This document shows positions 47,101-52,932 of a stretch of DNA of 56,069 nt, piece after piece. The stretch lies in the NCBI GenBank assembly GCA_029008115.1, contig JAQXJC010000023.1, forward strand, positions 1 through 56,069, given 5' to 3'. The notes under the pieces are model-generated. The model saw only the letters and a program-made list of their open reading frames with translations, did not search any database and was not told the DNA's origin. Each line of letters begins with the position of its first letter. The stretch's first letter is position 1. The translations under genes were made by a program, and so were the position numbers. This stretch comes from Desulfovibrionaceae bacterium (GTDB taxonomy: Bacteria; Desulfobacterota; Desulfovibrionia; Desulfovibrionales; Desulfovibrionaceae).

Positions 47101-47735
47101 ACATGACGCAGATGGTGCTGGCAACTGACCGCGACAATGCCAGCCTGAGCCATATCTATGATGAAGAAGACCCTGCCGTGGTCTGGGCCATCCTGACCAC
47201 CATCTTCACCGGCCAGCGCTATCAGAAGAAGGTAGGCTTCTGCGGACAGGGTGTCTCCAACAGCGTGATTCTGCGCGGTCTGGTGGCCATTGCCGGCATC
47301 GCCTCCGCCTCTGTCGTGCCTGATACCTACTATCAGACCAAGCTGGATATTGCGGCGCTTGAGGCGGAAAACATCAGCACCGCCCAGCTGGGCGACTGGC
47401 TGACTGCCCAGCATCACAAGAAGCTCTCCGCGCTTATGGAAAAGGCCGGCTATGGCCATATCCTGAAGAAGTACACCAAGCCCGAAGATGTGCGCGAGTG
47501 GTATGAAGGCGAGCTCCAGCGCCTGCATGAGCAGCTGCGTGAGAATCTGGATACGCCGAAGGAATCCTTCTACCGTTCGGAACTCCAGCAGTTCCGCTCC
47601 ACCTTCCACAAGCCCGTGATCTACGCTACCTGGGCATGGACGGAAACGGTGACCGATGCGCTGCATCAGGCCGGCTTTGCCTCCTTTGAGGAACAGGCGA
47701 AGGCCCTGGCGGAATACCGCACCAAGAAGTGGTAA
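44151..47735 (+). CDS. PEP synthase / PEP-pyruvate-binding protein, enlarged
   Basis: A 1,194-residue protein related to phosphoenolpyruvate synthase, which makes PEP from pyruvate and ATP. The N-terminal nucleotide-binding domain has VGGKNYNTALI and VRSSAAGEDSAKKAFAGLQD. The phosphohistidine domain has GGDTSHAAITSRELGIAAV with the catalytic His near residue 530 (TSH in place of the common TCH). The C-terminal PEP-binding domain ends in IGSNDMTQMVLATDRD and VGFCGQGVSNS, with the catalytic Cys near 1030. About 300-400 residues are extra relative to the 790-residue E. coli enzyme: a helical segment after the histidine domain and a helical C-terminal extension. GGGAGG precedes the ATG. It follows pyc. 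Confidence 0.88.
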   Translation: MSKPQSASKPVTSNAGAVGAELDALTKQTVLTGAEIVRIGIDAEMLVGGKNYNTALISQIDGIQAPHFRAISSVAFHKLLEETKVIGKVVRAVVDKEYGRIDWNDPEINQDPDFLQKFVRQLGKMIREASAAQGDQAHTKLRSFINNVVDGFATSPEGIDQLRKRSVLVQSAILSVALPAEVDAAVRGAYRSICEDAGEEMVPVAVRSSAAGEDSAKKAFAGLQDTYLNMVGEDRVVEAYHWDCASAYNLRSLTYRREAILDALAKAEETGDDSIAEQAKKDWAIEHTSLSVCMMQMINPVISGTAFSADTATGCRGTVRKDLVSIDASYGLGEAVVGGKVTPDKLYVFQRDDGSDVVIRQMGCKGMKIVYDEKGGTKEVEVPEMESMRWALSLSQAEMVAHGVRAVSRAYGGKIMDTEFCIDAKDRLWFVQARPETRWNEELEDHPDTIYMRRLEVDAKAAARAEVLVEGNGASRGAGQGTVRFLRSALELNKVNKGDVLAAVRTDPDMVPGMRVASAIMADVGGDTSHAAITSRELGIAAVIGIQRADVLRALDGAEVTVDGTRGRVYRGLLPLREVGGEMDISKMPATKTKVGLVLADVGQALFLSRLRSQEDFEVGLLRAEFMLGNIGVHPRALEALDCGELDGIVKVKLAELDARLTKVLREQMAAGLISLNFNLREYVGEVTGLSAEMNALADVDRSLTAEEVLLQHRRMRELDHKIDQHLETASRRLDVLKTSVNLADHVRVIMGYEDELALLSTTDSEAVKRRAEIEAIVDAQVARIKESPIVEKLLAGIARLREEVGLRMGLKKEMDDMVQLPDTIRKLIRSRGFRTGKEHYVQTLAQSLALFAMAFYGRAIIYRTTDYKSNEYRNLLGGNLFETVEDNPMLGYRGVSRNIHDWEIEAFKLARGAYGGSNLQMMLPFVRTLEEARSMRRYLEQVHKLKPGQDGLKIILMSEIPANAILARQFIEEFDGFSIGSNDMTQMVLATDRDNASLSHIYDEEDPAVVWAILTTIFTGQRYQKKVGFCGQGVSNSVILRGLVAIAGIASASVVPDTYYQTKLDIAALEAENISTAQLGDWLTAQHHKKLSALMEKAGYGHILKKYTKPEDVREWYEGELQRLHEQLRENLDTPKESFYRSELQQFRSTFHKPVIYATWAWTETVTDALHQAGFASFEEQAKALAEYRTKKW

Positions 47736-47763
47736 TGCTGTCGTAACATACTGATCTCTCACA

Positions 47764-47790
47764 GGAGCCGCTCCGTACAGGGGCGGCTCC
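47764..47790 (+). terminator. Hairpin after the PEP-synthase-like gene
   Basis: GGAGCCGC (47764-47771) and GCGGCTCC (47783-47790), 8 pairs with an 11-base loop. No T-run follows, so this is a weak call. Confidence 0.4.
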
Positions 47791-47868
47791 ACGTGTTCTG
47801 GCCGGCATGAATATGCGCGGCAGGGCCGTATGCCTGCGGATAATTTCAAGGGTGTACAGATTTTTTTG

Positions 47869-47897
47869 TTGACAACGCAGACATATCCGCGTAGATA
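47869..47897 (+). promoter_or_regulatory. Putative promoter of tRNA-Pro
   Basis: A perfect TTGACA (47869-47874), a 17-base spacer and TAGATA (47892-47897), with 12 bases to the tRNA 5' end. Confidence 0.6.
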
Positions 47898-47909
47898 TGC
47901 ACCCGTTGT

Positions 47910-47986
47910 CGGGATGTAGCGCAGTCTGGGAGCGCACTTGAATGGGGTTCAAGGGGTCGAAGGTTCAAATCCTTTCATCCCGACCA
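47910..47986 (+). tRNA. tRNA-Pro (anticodon GGG)
   Basis: A 77-base cloverleaf with encoded CCA. Acceptor stem CGGGATG/CATCCCG, D-arm GCGC...GCGC, anticodon stem CTTGA/TCAAG with loop ATGGGGT (anticodon GGG), T-arm with GTTCAAATC. A promoter precedes it and a terminator follows. Confidence 0.95.
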
Positions 47987-48001
47987 GGCAACAGAAAGAA
48001 G

Positions 48002-48032
48002 AGGCCGCCCACGTAGCGTAGGCGGCCTTTTT
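48002..48032 (+). terminator. Terminator after tRNA-Pro
   Basis: AGGCCGCC (48002-48009) and GGCGGCCT (48021-48028) with an 11-base loop, followed by TTTT and a second T-run. Confidence 0.85.
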
Positions 48033-48072
48033 GCTTTTTTGCGCCATGCCTGCCGGCGTCCCCTGAAAAAAC

Positions 48073-48101
48073 TTGACGGACTCCGCAGCTTGTTCTATAC
48101 G
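48073..48101 (+). promoter_or_regulatory. Putative promoter of the CAU tRNA
   Basis: TTGACG (48073-48078), a 17-base spacer and TATACG (48096-48101), 10 bases before the tRNA 5' end. Confidence 0.65.
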
Positions 48102-48111
48102 TATTTCTTGC

Positions 48112-48187
48112 GGACCCATAGCTCAGTTGGTAGAGCCCCCGGCTCATAACCGGTTCGTCCAAGGTTCAAGTCCTTGTGGGTCCACCA
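48112..48187 (+). tRNA. tRNA with CAU anticodon (elongator Met, or Ile2)
   Basis: A 76-base cloverleaf with encoded CCA. Acceptor stem GGACCCA/TGGGTCC, D-arm GCTCAGTTGGTAGAGC, anticodon stem CCGG/CCGG with loop CTCATAA (anticodon CAT), T-arm GGTTCAAGTCC. The first pair is G-C, so it is not the initiator tRNA. Whether the C34 is changed to lysidine (Ile2) cannot be decided by eye. The DNA just behind it changes in composition and holds mobile-type genes, so this tRNA is a likely integration site. Confidence 0.92.
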
Positions 48188-48195
48188 TATATTTC

Positions 48196-48230
48196 ACGGA
48201 GTTACCTCTTCATGGGGCGACTCCGTTTTC
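48196..48230 (+). terminator. Terminator after the CAU tRNA
   Basis: ACGGAGT (48196-48202) and ACTCCGT (48220-48226) pair over seven bases with a 17-base loop, followed by TTTTC. Confidence 0.65.
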
Positions 48231-48478
48231 TATTTGGCTACCCTATAGCTACCCAATCTCGGCGCAACGGGCTTTTTTTGAGTCCCCGCACCCCCAATAA
48301 GTTTGCGCGGCTATTGGCAGCAATTTGCGCACGTATTGGCAGCAGGAAGGCGAAAATCAAGGCGGGTTCTCTCCCGCCTTTTTCATGGTCTAGTCGCTGA
48401 GGCGCGTTTTGCTGAAGGCCGGCTCCTAGGCGGCTCCTTTGCTGCATGTGGCGAAGGACGTGCAGGGGGCAGGCCAGA

Positions 48479-48548
48479 CAGGCTGGGCGGAAGGACAGGA
48501 AGAAGCAAAAGCGGAGGGTGTGCCTCCGCTTTTGTGGTCTGGTGGGGG
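48479..48548. repeat. Left copy of a direct repeat flanking the toxin-antitoxin genes
   Basis: About 70 bases that recur at 49179-49249 in the same orientation, exactly 700 bases apart, with roughly nine out of ten positions alike by eye. Each copy contains the identical hairpin described separately. The two copies bracket the whole toxin-antitoxin operon. Confidence 0.8.
48507..48533. terminator. Perfect palindromic terminator, left repeat copy
   Basis: AAAAGCGGAGG (48507-48517), loop GTGTG, CCTCCGCTTTT (48523-48533). The stem plus T/A runs works in both directions. On the minus strand it ends the toxin-antitoxin transcript. Confidence 0.82.
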
Positions 48549-48562
48549 CTACGGAAGAGACT

Positions 48563-48835
48563 TCAGAAGAGATCACTGTGCGTTCCCGTTCTGGTCAGGT
48601 ACAGGATACGCGCGCTTTCCTCGCGCTCATAGATAAGCAGCCAGTCCGGCGCAATATGGCATTCACGGCAGCCCACATAGTTGCCGACAAGTGCATGGTC
48701 ACGATTCTTTGCGGGCAAGTCTTCGCCAGCGGCGAGTTTTTTGATGATTTCAGTCAGCAAGTTCAGATTATAGCCGCGCTTTTGCGCTACTTTGACATCC
48801 TTCTGGAAACGGGAAGTGGGTTTGATGGCATACAT
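48563..48835 (-). CDS. YafQ-type toxin (RelE/ParE superfamily mRNA interferase)
   Basis: A 90-residue protein. MYAIKPTSRFQKDVKVAQKR is the typical YafQ opening, followed by HALVGNYVGCRECHIAPDWL and a C-terminal YLTRTGTHSDLF, which contains the catalytic His-x-x-x-Phe region of YafQ-like toxins. It would cleave mRNA on the ribosome and is neutralised by the antitoxin encoded just before it, whose stop overlaps its ATG by one base (TGATG). Confidence 0.93.
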   Translation of the reverse strand: MYAIKPTSRFQKDVKVAQKRGYNLNLLTEIIKKLAAGEDLPAKNRDHALVGNYVGCRECHIAPDWLLIYEREESARILYLTRTGTHSDLF

Positions 48836-49110
48836 CAGGCTGTCAAATCCTTCATCATGGCGTCCACGTCCGTATACGTCTTGCCCAGCGCAGGATTTTC
48901 CTTCATGCGGCGGACTTCCTCCAGTGCCTCCAGCGTCTCCGCATTGGGGCTGTCCAGCTTCACCTCAAAGGGCAGCCCCCGCTGGCGGAGCGCCTGCCGC
49001 AGAAAAATATTCACAGCACTGCTCATATCCAGTCCCAAGGCGGAAAAAAGGCTCTGAGCCTCGCGCTTGAGGTCACTGTCCAAACGGATATTCATGCTTG
49101 TTGTTGGCAT
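48835..49110 (-). CDS. RelB/DinJ-family antitoxin
   Basis: A 91-residue ribbon-helix-helix antitoxin. The N-terminus TSMNIRLDSDLKREAQSLF is the DNA-binding strand, and LGLDMSSAVNIFLRQALRQRGLPFEV is read as the RelB/DinJ signature in two blocks (LGLDMSSAVNIF and LPFEVKLDSPN). The C-terminus should wrap the toxin. ATG 49110 is preceded by GGAGG at ideal spacing; the frame stays open upstream but without a signal. With the toxin it forms a two-gene autoregulated operon. Confidence 0.93.
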   Translation of the reverse strand: MPTTSMNIRLDSDLKREAQSLFSALGLDMSSAVNIFLRQALRQRGLPFEVKLDSPNAETLEALEEVRRMKENPALGKTYTDVDAMMKDLTA

Positions 49111-49128
49111 ATATCGTCCTCCTGTAAA

Positions 49129-49161
49129 GACAACGTATAGCTTATGGGGTGTTGTTGTCAA
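49129..49161 (-). promoter_or_regulatory. Promoter and possible operator of the toxin-antitoxin operon
   Basis: TTGACA (49161-49156), a 16-base spacer and TATACG (49139-49134) on the minus strand. An inverted repeat GACAAC (49129-49134) and GTTGTC (49154-49159), 19 bases apart, overlaps both hexamers, a fitting place for autorepression by the antitoxin. Confidence 0.62.
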
Positions 49162-49178
49162 TGCGCTGGGGGCTGGGG

Positions 49179-49249
49179 CAGGCTTGGCTGGAAGGACAGG
49201 GAGAAGAAAAAGCGGAGGGTGTGCCTCCGCTTTTGTGATGCTGGTGGGG
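49179..49249. repeat. Right copy of the direct repeat flanking the toxin-antitoxin genes
   Basis: Second copy of the 70-base repeat seen at 48479-48548, same orientation, with a few substitutions and one-base shifts outside the hairpin. Confidence 0.8.
49208..49234. terminator. Perfect palindromic terminator, right repeat copy
   Basis: AAAAGCGGAGG (49208-49218), loop GTGTG, CCTCCGCTTTT (49224-49234), identical to the left copy. Here it lies upstream of the antitoxin promoter, so it may insulate the operon from read-through of the restriction-protein remnant. Confidence 0.78.
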
Positions 49250-49339
49250 AAGAGAGATTCAGGACTGGTTCTTTTTCATAGCATTGCTACTTCGCCGGAA
49301 GAAATTCCGTGGCATCCATTGGGCTGAACTGTCAAAAAA

Positions 49340-49687
49340 TCAGGCAGAGTATTCCCACAGATAACTCTTGACGGCTGTCTTTAGATCTTCGGCATACTGA
49401 TATATATCATTCATACTTTCAATTTTATGATTTGTCTCATTGCGTTCCACATCAAATGTACTGATGTGTTTACCACTTTCACGATTGAAATGCAGTCTGT
49501 ATAAGGGCTTTCTATTATTATCCAACAGAATGCCGCAATAGCTTTCCCCGTCTCGCATGACAATACGCTCAGGGAAAATGAATTTTAGCAAGATAGCTTT
49601 TACAATGAAATAGCCTTCCCATTCTTTTTGGTGGTGACGATATTTCCTTTTTCCCCTTGTGTTCTGCGTCTTCGGCATAAGAGGCAT
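49340..49687 (-). pseudogene. C-terminal remnant of an HsdR_N-type restriction protein
   Basis: 115 residues that match the C-terminal part of short type I restriction (HSDR_N) proteins: EGYFIVKAILLKFI, RIVMRDGESYCGILLDNN, RKPLYRLHFNRESGKHI and IYQYAEDLKTAV. The catalytic N-terminal nuclease domain of the roughly 350-residue family is missing, the first residues are a linker, and there is no ribosome binding site before ATG 49687. The local AT content is clearly above the core genes. I read it as a truncated leftover; a stand-alone accessory protein is less likely. Confidence 0.65.
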
Positions 49688-50043
49688 CTTGTGCGGCTGG
49701 TTCAGCTTGCATCATTCTACTATACCTGTTTGGCGTGCACCACGCCCTGAATTTGCTGGAGCAATTATTTCAAAGGCCAAGGCAACTTTTTTGCGGAAGT
49801 CTTCCACAACGGAGGAACGCATCTGGCAGTCCACGACCTGGCTTTCCAAGAGCCCGCGATAAGCTGGGACATGTTGACTTCGGATGATACTCTTGGTACG
49901 GAGAAAAGAAGTGCAGGGATGCTCGGAAGTTGGATTCGAGAACGGCCGCAAGGCCCTCTTATGGCAGTTCAAGTCTGCCTCCTGCACTTTAATCAATATT
50001 CTGTTAAAAAGTCTTGAACGTGTACCCTGATTGGCAAGGGGCG

Positions 50044-50085
50044 CGTGAGCGCCTGCGTTATGCGGGTTCAATTCCCGCCCTCACG
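50044..50085 (+). other. tRNA-like acceptor/T-arm fragment
   Basis: CGTGAG (50044-50049) can pair with CTCACG (50080-50085), and between them lies a canonical T-arm: GCGGG (50062-50066), loop TTCAATT, CCCGC (50074-50078). The D-arm and anticodon arm are absent and no CCA is encoded. It resembles the 3' half of a tRNA or tmRNA left at an attachment site. Confidence 0.4.
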
Positions 50086-50473
50086 GAGTCTGCAGAATCT
50101 TCCGCAATTCCCCGTTCGTGACACTCTTTTCCTTTTCTGTCCGCTTCCACCTGTATGCCGTTGCCACGCCGTCAAGCCGCCCGTGCCGTTTGACGGATTT
50201 TTTGTCCTGGGTGGGCATGTTCAGCGGCATGATGACGCACCAATCCGGATCATCGTCGGGGAAGACATAGAGCGCATTCCCACCTGCGGGCCAGCTTTTC
50301 CTCAATCCACAGGGCAAAGGCGGCATGCCGGGCGGTCGCGGCTGGCAGGATACCCTGCGGGATTCCCTGTTCTGCGGAAATTCCCGTTGCCGTCCATGAC
50401 AGATGCGGCAGGAGTCATCCTTTTCTTTGATTGCAAGGCAGGCCGCTCCGGCATATACTGTGGCACTGTACAT
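50081..50473 (-). pseudogene. Possible frameshifted remnant of an unknown gene
   Basis: The minus-strand C-terminal part (GGNALYVFPDDDPDWCVIMP, then LNMPTQDKKSVKRHGRLDGV) looks like genuine protein. In the neighbouring frame immediately upstream lies another coding-like piece (TARHAAFALWIEEKLARRWE). A single frameshift near 50290 would join them. I recognise no family, and there is no clear start. Low confidence. Confidence 0.28.
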
Positions 50474-50502
50474 GTGGCGCAGCTGCGCCAGGAGGCATCC
50501 GC

Positions 50503-50991
50503 ATGGAACGCACCATTCATTGCCCGCATTGCGGCGGCGGTATTGTCCAGTATGCCAATCCTGTGCCCACGACGGATGTGATCATTTATGATCCGGAGCG
50601 GGGTGTGGTGATTGTTCGCCGTCGTAATGAGCCGCATGGCTATGCGCTGCCCGGGGGCTTTGTTGACGAAGGCGAGTCCGTGGAAGCCGCCGCCGTGCGC
50701 GAAGCCCGCGAGGAAACATCGCTGGAAGTGCGTCTGACCGGTCTGCTCGGCGTCTATTCCCGGCCAGACCGTGATCCGCGATCGCATACATTGAGCGTAG
50801 TATTCGTGGGCAGGGCGCTTCATCCTGACGCGCTGCGCGCCGGAGACGATGCGGCGGAGGCCGCCTTTTATTCTCTGGACGCACTGCCGTCTCCCATTGT
50901 CTTTGATCATGCCGATATTTTGCAGGACTTCCGCGAGGTGCTGGCGGGCCGGCGTTCCCTTGCGCACGTCCAGCCGCACGAATGCGGTTGA
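50503..50991 (+). CDS. Nudix hydrolase with N-terminal zinc ribbon
   Basis: A 162-residue protein. CPHCGGGIVQYANP at residues 6-19 is a half zinc ribbon. The Nudix box GFVDEGESVEAAAVREAREE, continuing into TSLEV, is complete (G-x5-E-x7-R-E-x-x-E-E). The enzyme hydrolyses a nucleoside-diphosphate derivative; the substrate cannot be read from the sequence, although ribbon plus Nudix box is also seen in NADH and ADP-ribose pyrophosphatase relatives. AGGAGG precedes ATG 50503. The UbiD-type gene begins 10 bases after its stop. Confidence 0.94.
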   Translation: MERTIHCPHCGGGIVQYANPVPTTDVIIYDPERGVVIVRRRNEPHGYALPGGFVDEGESVEAAAVREAREETSLEVRLTGLLGVYSRPDRDPRSHTLSVVFVGRALHPDALRAGDDAAEAAFYSLDALPSPIVFDHADILQDFREVLAGRRSLAHVQPHECG

Positions 50992-51001
50992 GGAGCATCT
51001 A

Positions 51002-52840
51002 ATGGGATATGCAACGCTGGCCGCCTGTGTGGCGGATATGGAAAAGCACGGCCATCTCGTGCGCATCACGGCGGAGGTGGACCCGCATCTGGAGCTGGCA
51101 GCCATACAGCGGCGGGCCTTCCGGCTGGGGGCGCCCGCCATGCTGTTCACCAATGTGAAGGGCTGCTCCTTCAGCATGGCCGCCAACCTGTTCGCCACGC
51201 GGGAGCGGCTGCACTTCATCTTCCGCGATGCCCTGCCGCGCGTGCGCCGGTTGTTTGCCCTCAAGGCATGCCCGGGCGAGGGGCTGCGGCATCCGATAGA
51301 CGCCTGCCGTGTCCTGCCCGCCCTGTGGCACATGCTGCCCCGCAGAACGTCCGCCGCGCCGGTGCTGGAATGCCGGGCTTCCGTGGGCGATCTGCCCCGG
51401 CTGGTCTCCTGGCCGGGGGACGGGGGAGCGTTTGTCACGCTGCCGCTGGTGTATAGCGAGCATCCGGACAGGCCCGGCCATGCGGGCTCCAATCTGGGCA
51501 TGTATCGAGTGCAGCTGGATGGTAACGACTATGCGCCGGATGAAGTGGGCCTGCATTATCAGATACACCGGGGCATTGGCACGCATCATGCCGCTGCCCT
51601 GGCCCGGGGCGGGCGGCTGCCTGTGCGCATTTTTGTCGGCGGGCCGCCGGCACTCACGCTTGCCGCCGTGATGCCGCTGCCGGAGGGACTGCCGGAACTG
51701 CTCTTCGCCGGCGTGCTGGGGGGAGGGCGCATCTCTCTGTGCAACACGCCGGACTTTCCCCTGCCCGTCGTGGCAGAGGCTGATTTCTGTATTTCCGGCT
51801 ATGTGGAGCCCGGACTGAAGCCGGAAGGCCCCTTCGGGGATCATGTGGGCTACTACAGTCTGCGGCATGATTTTCCTGTCCTGAAGGTGCGGTCCGTGCA
51901 TCATCGGCGCGAGGCCATCTGGCCTTTTACCACCGTGGGCAGGCCGCCGCAGGAAGACACGCTGTTCGGCGAGTTTATTCACGAGCTGACGGCCGATCTT
52001 GTGCCGCAGGTCTTTGCCGGCGTGCGCGAGGTACATGCCGTGGACGCCGCCGGTGTGCATCCCCTGCTGTTGGTGCTGGGCAGCGAGCGATACGCGCCCT
52101 ATGAGCCGGAGCGTACGCCGCGTGAACTGGTCACCTGCGGCCTGCACGTGCTGGGGACGACGCAGACGGCGCTGGCAAAGTATGTGCTGGTGGCGGCGCA
52201 TGAGGATGACAGCCGTTTGACTACGCATGACGTGCCGCATTTCTTCCGGCACATGCTGGAACGCACGGACTTCAGACGCGATCTGCGCTGCATCACCTCC
52301 ACACCCACGGATACGCTGGACTATACGGGGACAGCGCTGAACGAAGGATCGAAACTGCTGTGGACGGCGGCGGGAAAGGCGCGCCGCACGCTGGGGACGG
52401 AGCTGGGGGCGGACATGCCGCTGCCGGACGGCTTTACCGAACCGCGCCTGCTGTCTGCGGGAATTGTGGCCGTGCGCGGGCCGGTTCACACGGGAGCACG
52501 CGGCGATCAGGACTCCCGGCTGGAAGATTTTGCGCAGGGACTGGCGGCCTGGGGACGACGGGACAGCTTTCCTCTGGTGGTTGTCGTGGACTCTTCCACA
52601 TTTGCCACGCGGAACTGGGAGAACTTTCTCTGGACAGTCTTTACCCGTTCCGATCCCGCGGCGGACATATACGGCGCAGGCGGGAGTATCCGCAGCAAGC
52701 ACTGGGGCTGTGACGGGCCGCTGGTCATTGATGCGCGGCTCAAGTGTTTTCAGGCTCCCCCGCTGGAAGAGGACCCCGATGTGGAGCGCCGTGTGGATGC
52801 GCTTGGCGCGCCCGGCGGCCCGCTGCATGGCTGGGTGTGA
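51002..52840 (+). CDS. UbiD-family decarboxylase, menaquinone (futalosine pathway) type
   Basis: A 612-residue prenylated-flavin decarboxylase. The opening YATLAACVADMEKHGHLVRI, the substrate/cofactor block SNLGMYRVQLDGNDYAP, and the catalytic GLKPEGPFGDHVGYYSLRHD near residue 275 are family hallmarks. Its length fits the TIGR03701 (SCO4490-like) group that removes the carboxylate of 1,4-dihydroxy-6-naphthoate-type intermediates in futalosine menaquinone synthesis, and not E. coli UbiD (497 residues). GAGGAG precedes ATG 51002. The flavin prenyltransferase partner UbiX is not in the window. Confidence 0.9.
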   Translation: MGYATLAACVADMEKHGHLVRITAEVDPHLELAAIQRRAFRLGAPAMLFTNVKGCSFSMAANLFATRERLHFIFRDALPRVRRLFALKACPGEGLRHPIDACRVLPALWHMLPRRTSAAPVLECRASVGDLPRLVSWPGDGGAFVTLPLVYSEHPDRPGHAGSNLGMYRVQLDGNDYAPDEVGLHYQIHRGIGTHHAAALARGGRLPVRIFVGGPPALTLAAVMPLPEGLPELLFAGVLGGGRISLCNTPDFPLPVVAEADFCISGYVEPGLKPEGPFGDHVGYYSLRHDFPVLKVRSVHHRREAIWPFTTVGRPPQEDTLFGEFIHELTADLVPQVFAGVREVHAVDAAGVHPLLLVLGSERYAPYEPERTPRELVTCGLHVLGTTQTALAKYVLVAAHEDDSRLTTHDVPHFFRHMLERTDFRRDLRCITSTPTDTLDYTGTALNEGSKLLWTAAGKARRTLGTELGADMPLPDGFTEPRLLSAGIVAVRGPVHTGARGDQDSRLEDFAQGLAAWGRRDSFPLVVVVDSSTFATRNWENFLWTVFTRSDPAADIYGAGGSIRSKHWGCDGPLVIDARLKCFQAPPLEEDPDVERRVDALGAPGGPLHGWV

Positions 52841-52932
52841 GGCCGGCGGTTCCGGGATAACAGGCGGCCTTGCGCCAGCGCGCGGCAGGAATGCCTCTGC
52901 CAGTCGGCGGGAAGGCCGGGAAGGAGCGATAT

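Larger units (their letters stand above)
48188..48562. other. Non-coding start of the tRNA-adjacent island
   Basis: About 375 bases with no gene: a terminator directly behind the tRNA, short repeated words (GGCTACCC and AGCTACCC; TTGGCAGCA twice near 48317 and 48338) and the left copy of a 70-base direct repeat. It looks like an insertion scar. Confidence 0.45.
49688..50502. other. Gene-poor right half of the tRNA-adjacent island
   Basis: About 815 bases. The minus-strand frame 49712-50071 contains a stretch (SSVVEDFRKKVALAFEIIAP) that looks coding but belongs to no family I know, and it runs through a tRNA-like element. The 50081-50473 region has split coding-like pieces. No intact gene is supported. 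Confidence 0.4.

Noticed and set aside
44793-47849. A 1,018-codon open frame opposite the PEP-synthase-like gene
   Set aside because: Same reason: a mirror frame of a strongly biased coding sequence with no recognisable domain and no ribosome binding site.
49712-50071. A 119-codon minus-strand frame in the island
   Set aside because: It passes through the tRNA-like element, has no ribosome binding site and matches no family I know. It is mentioned only as part of the gene-poor stretch.
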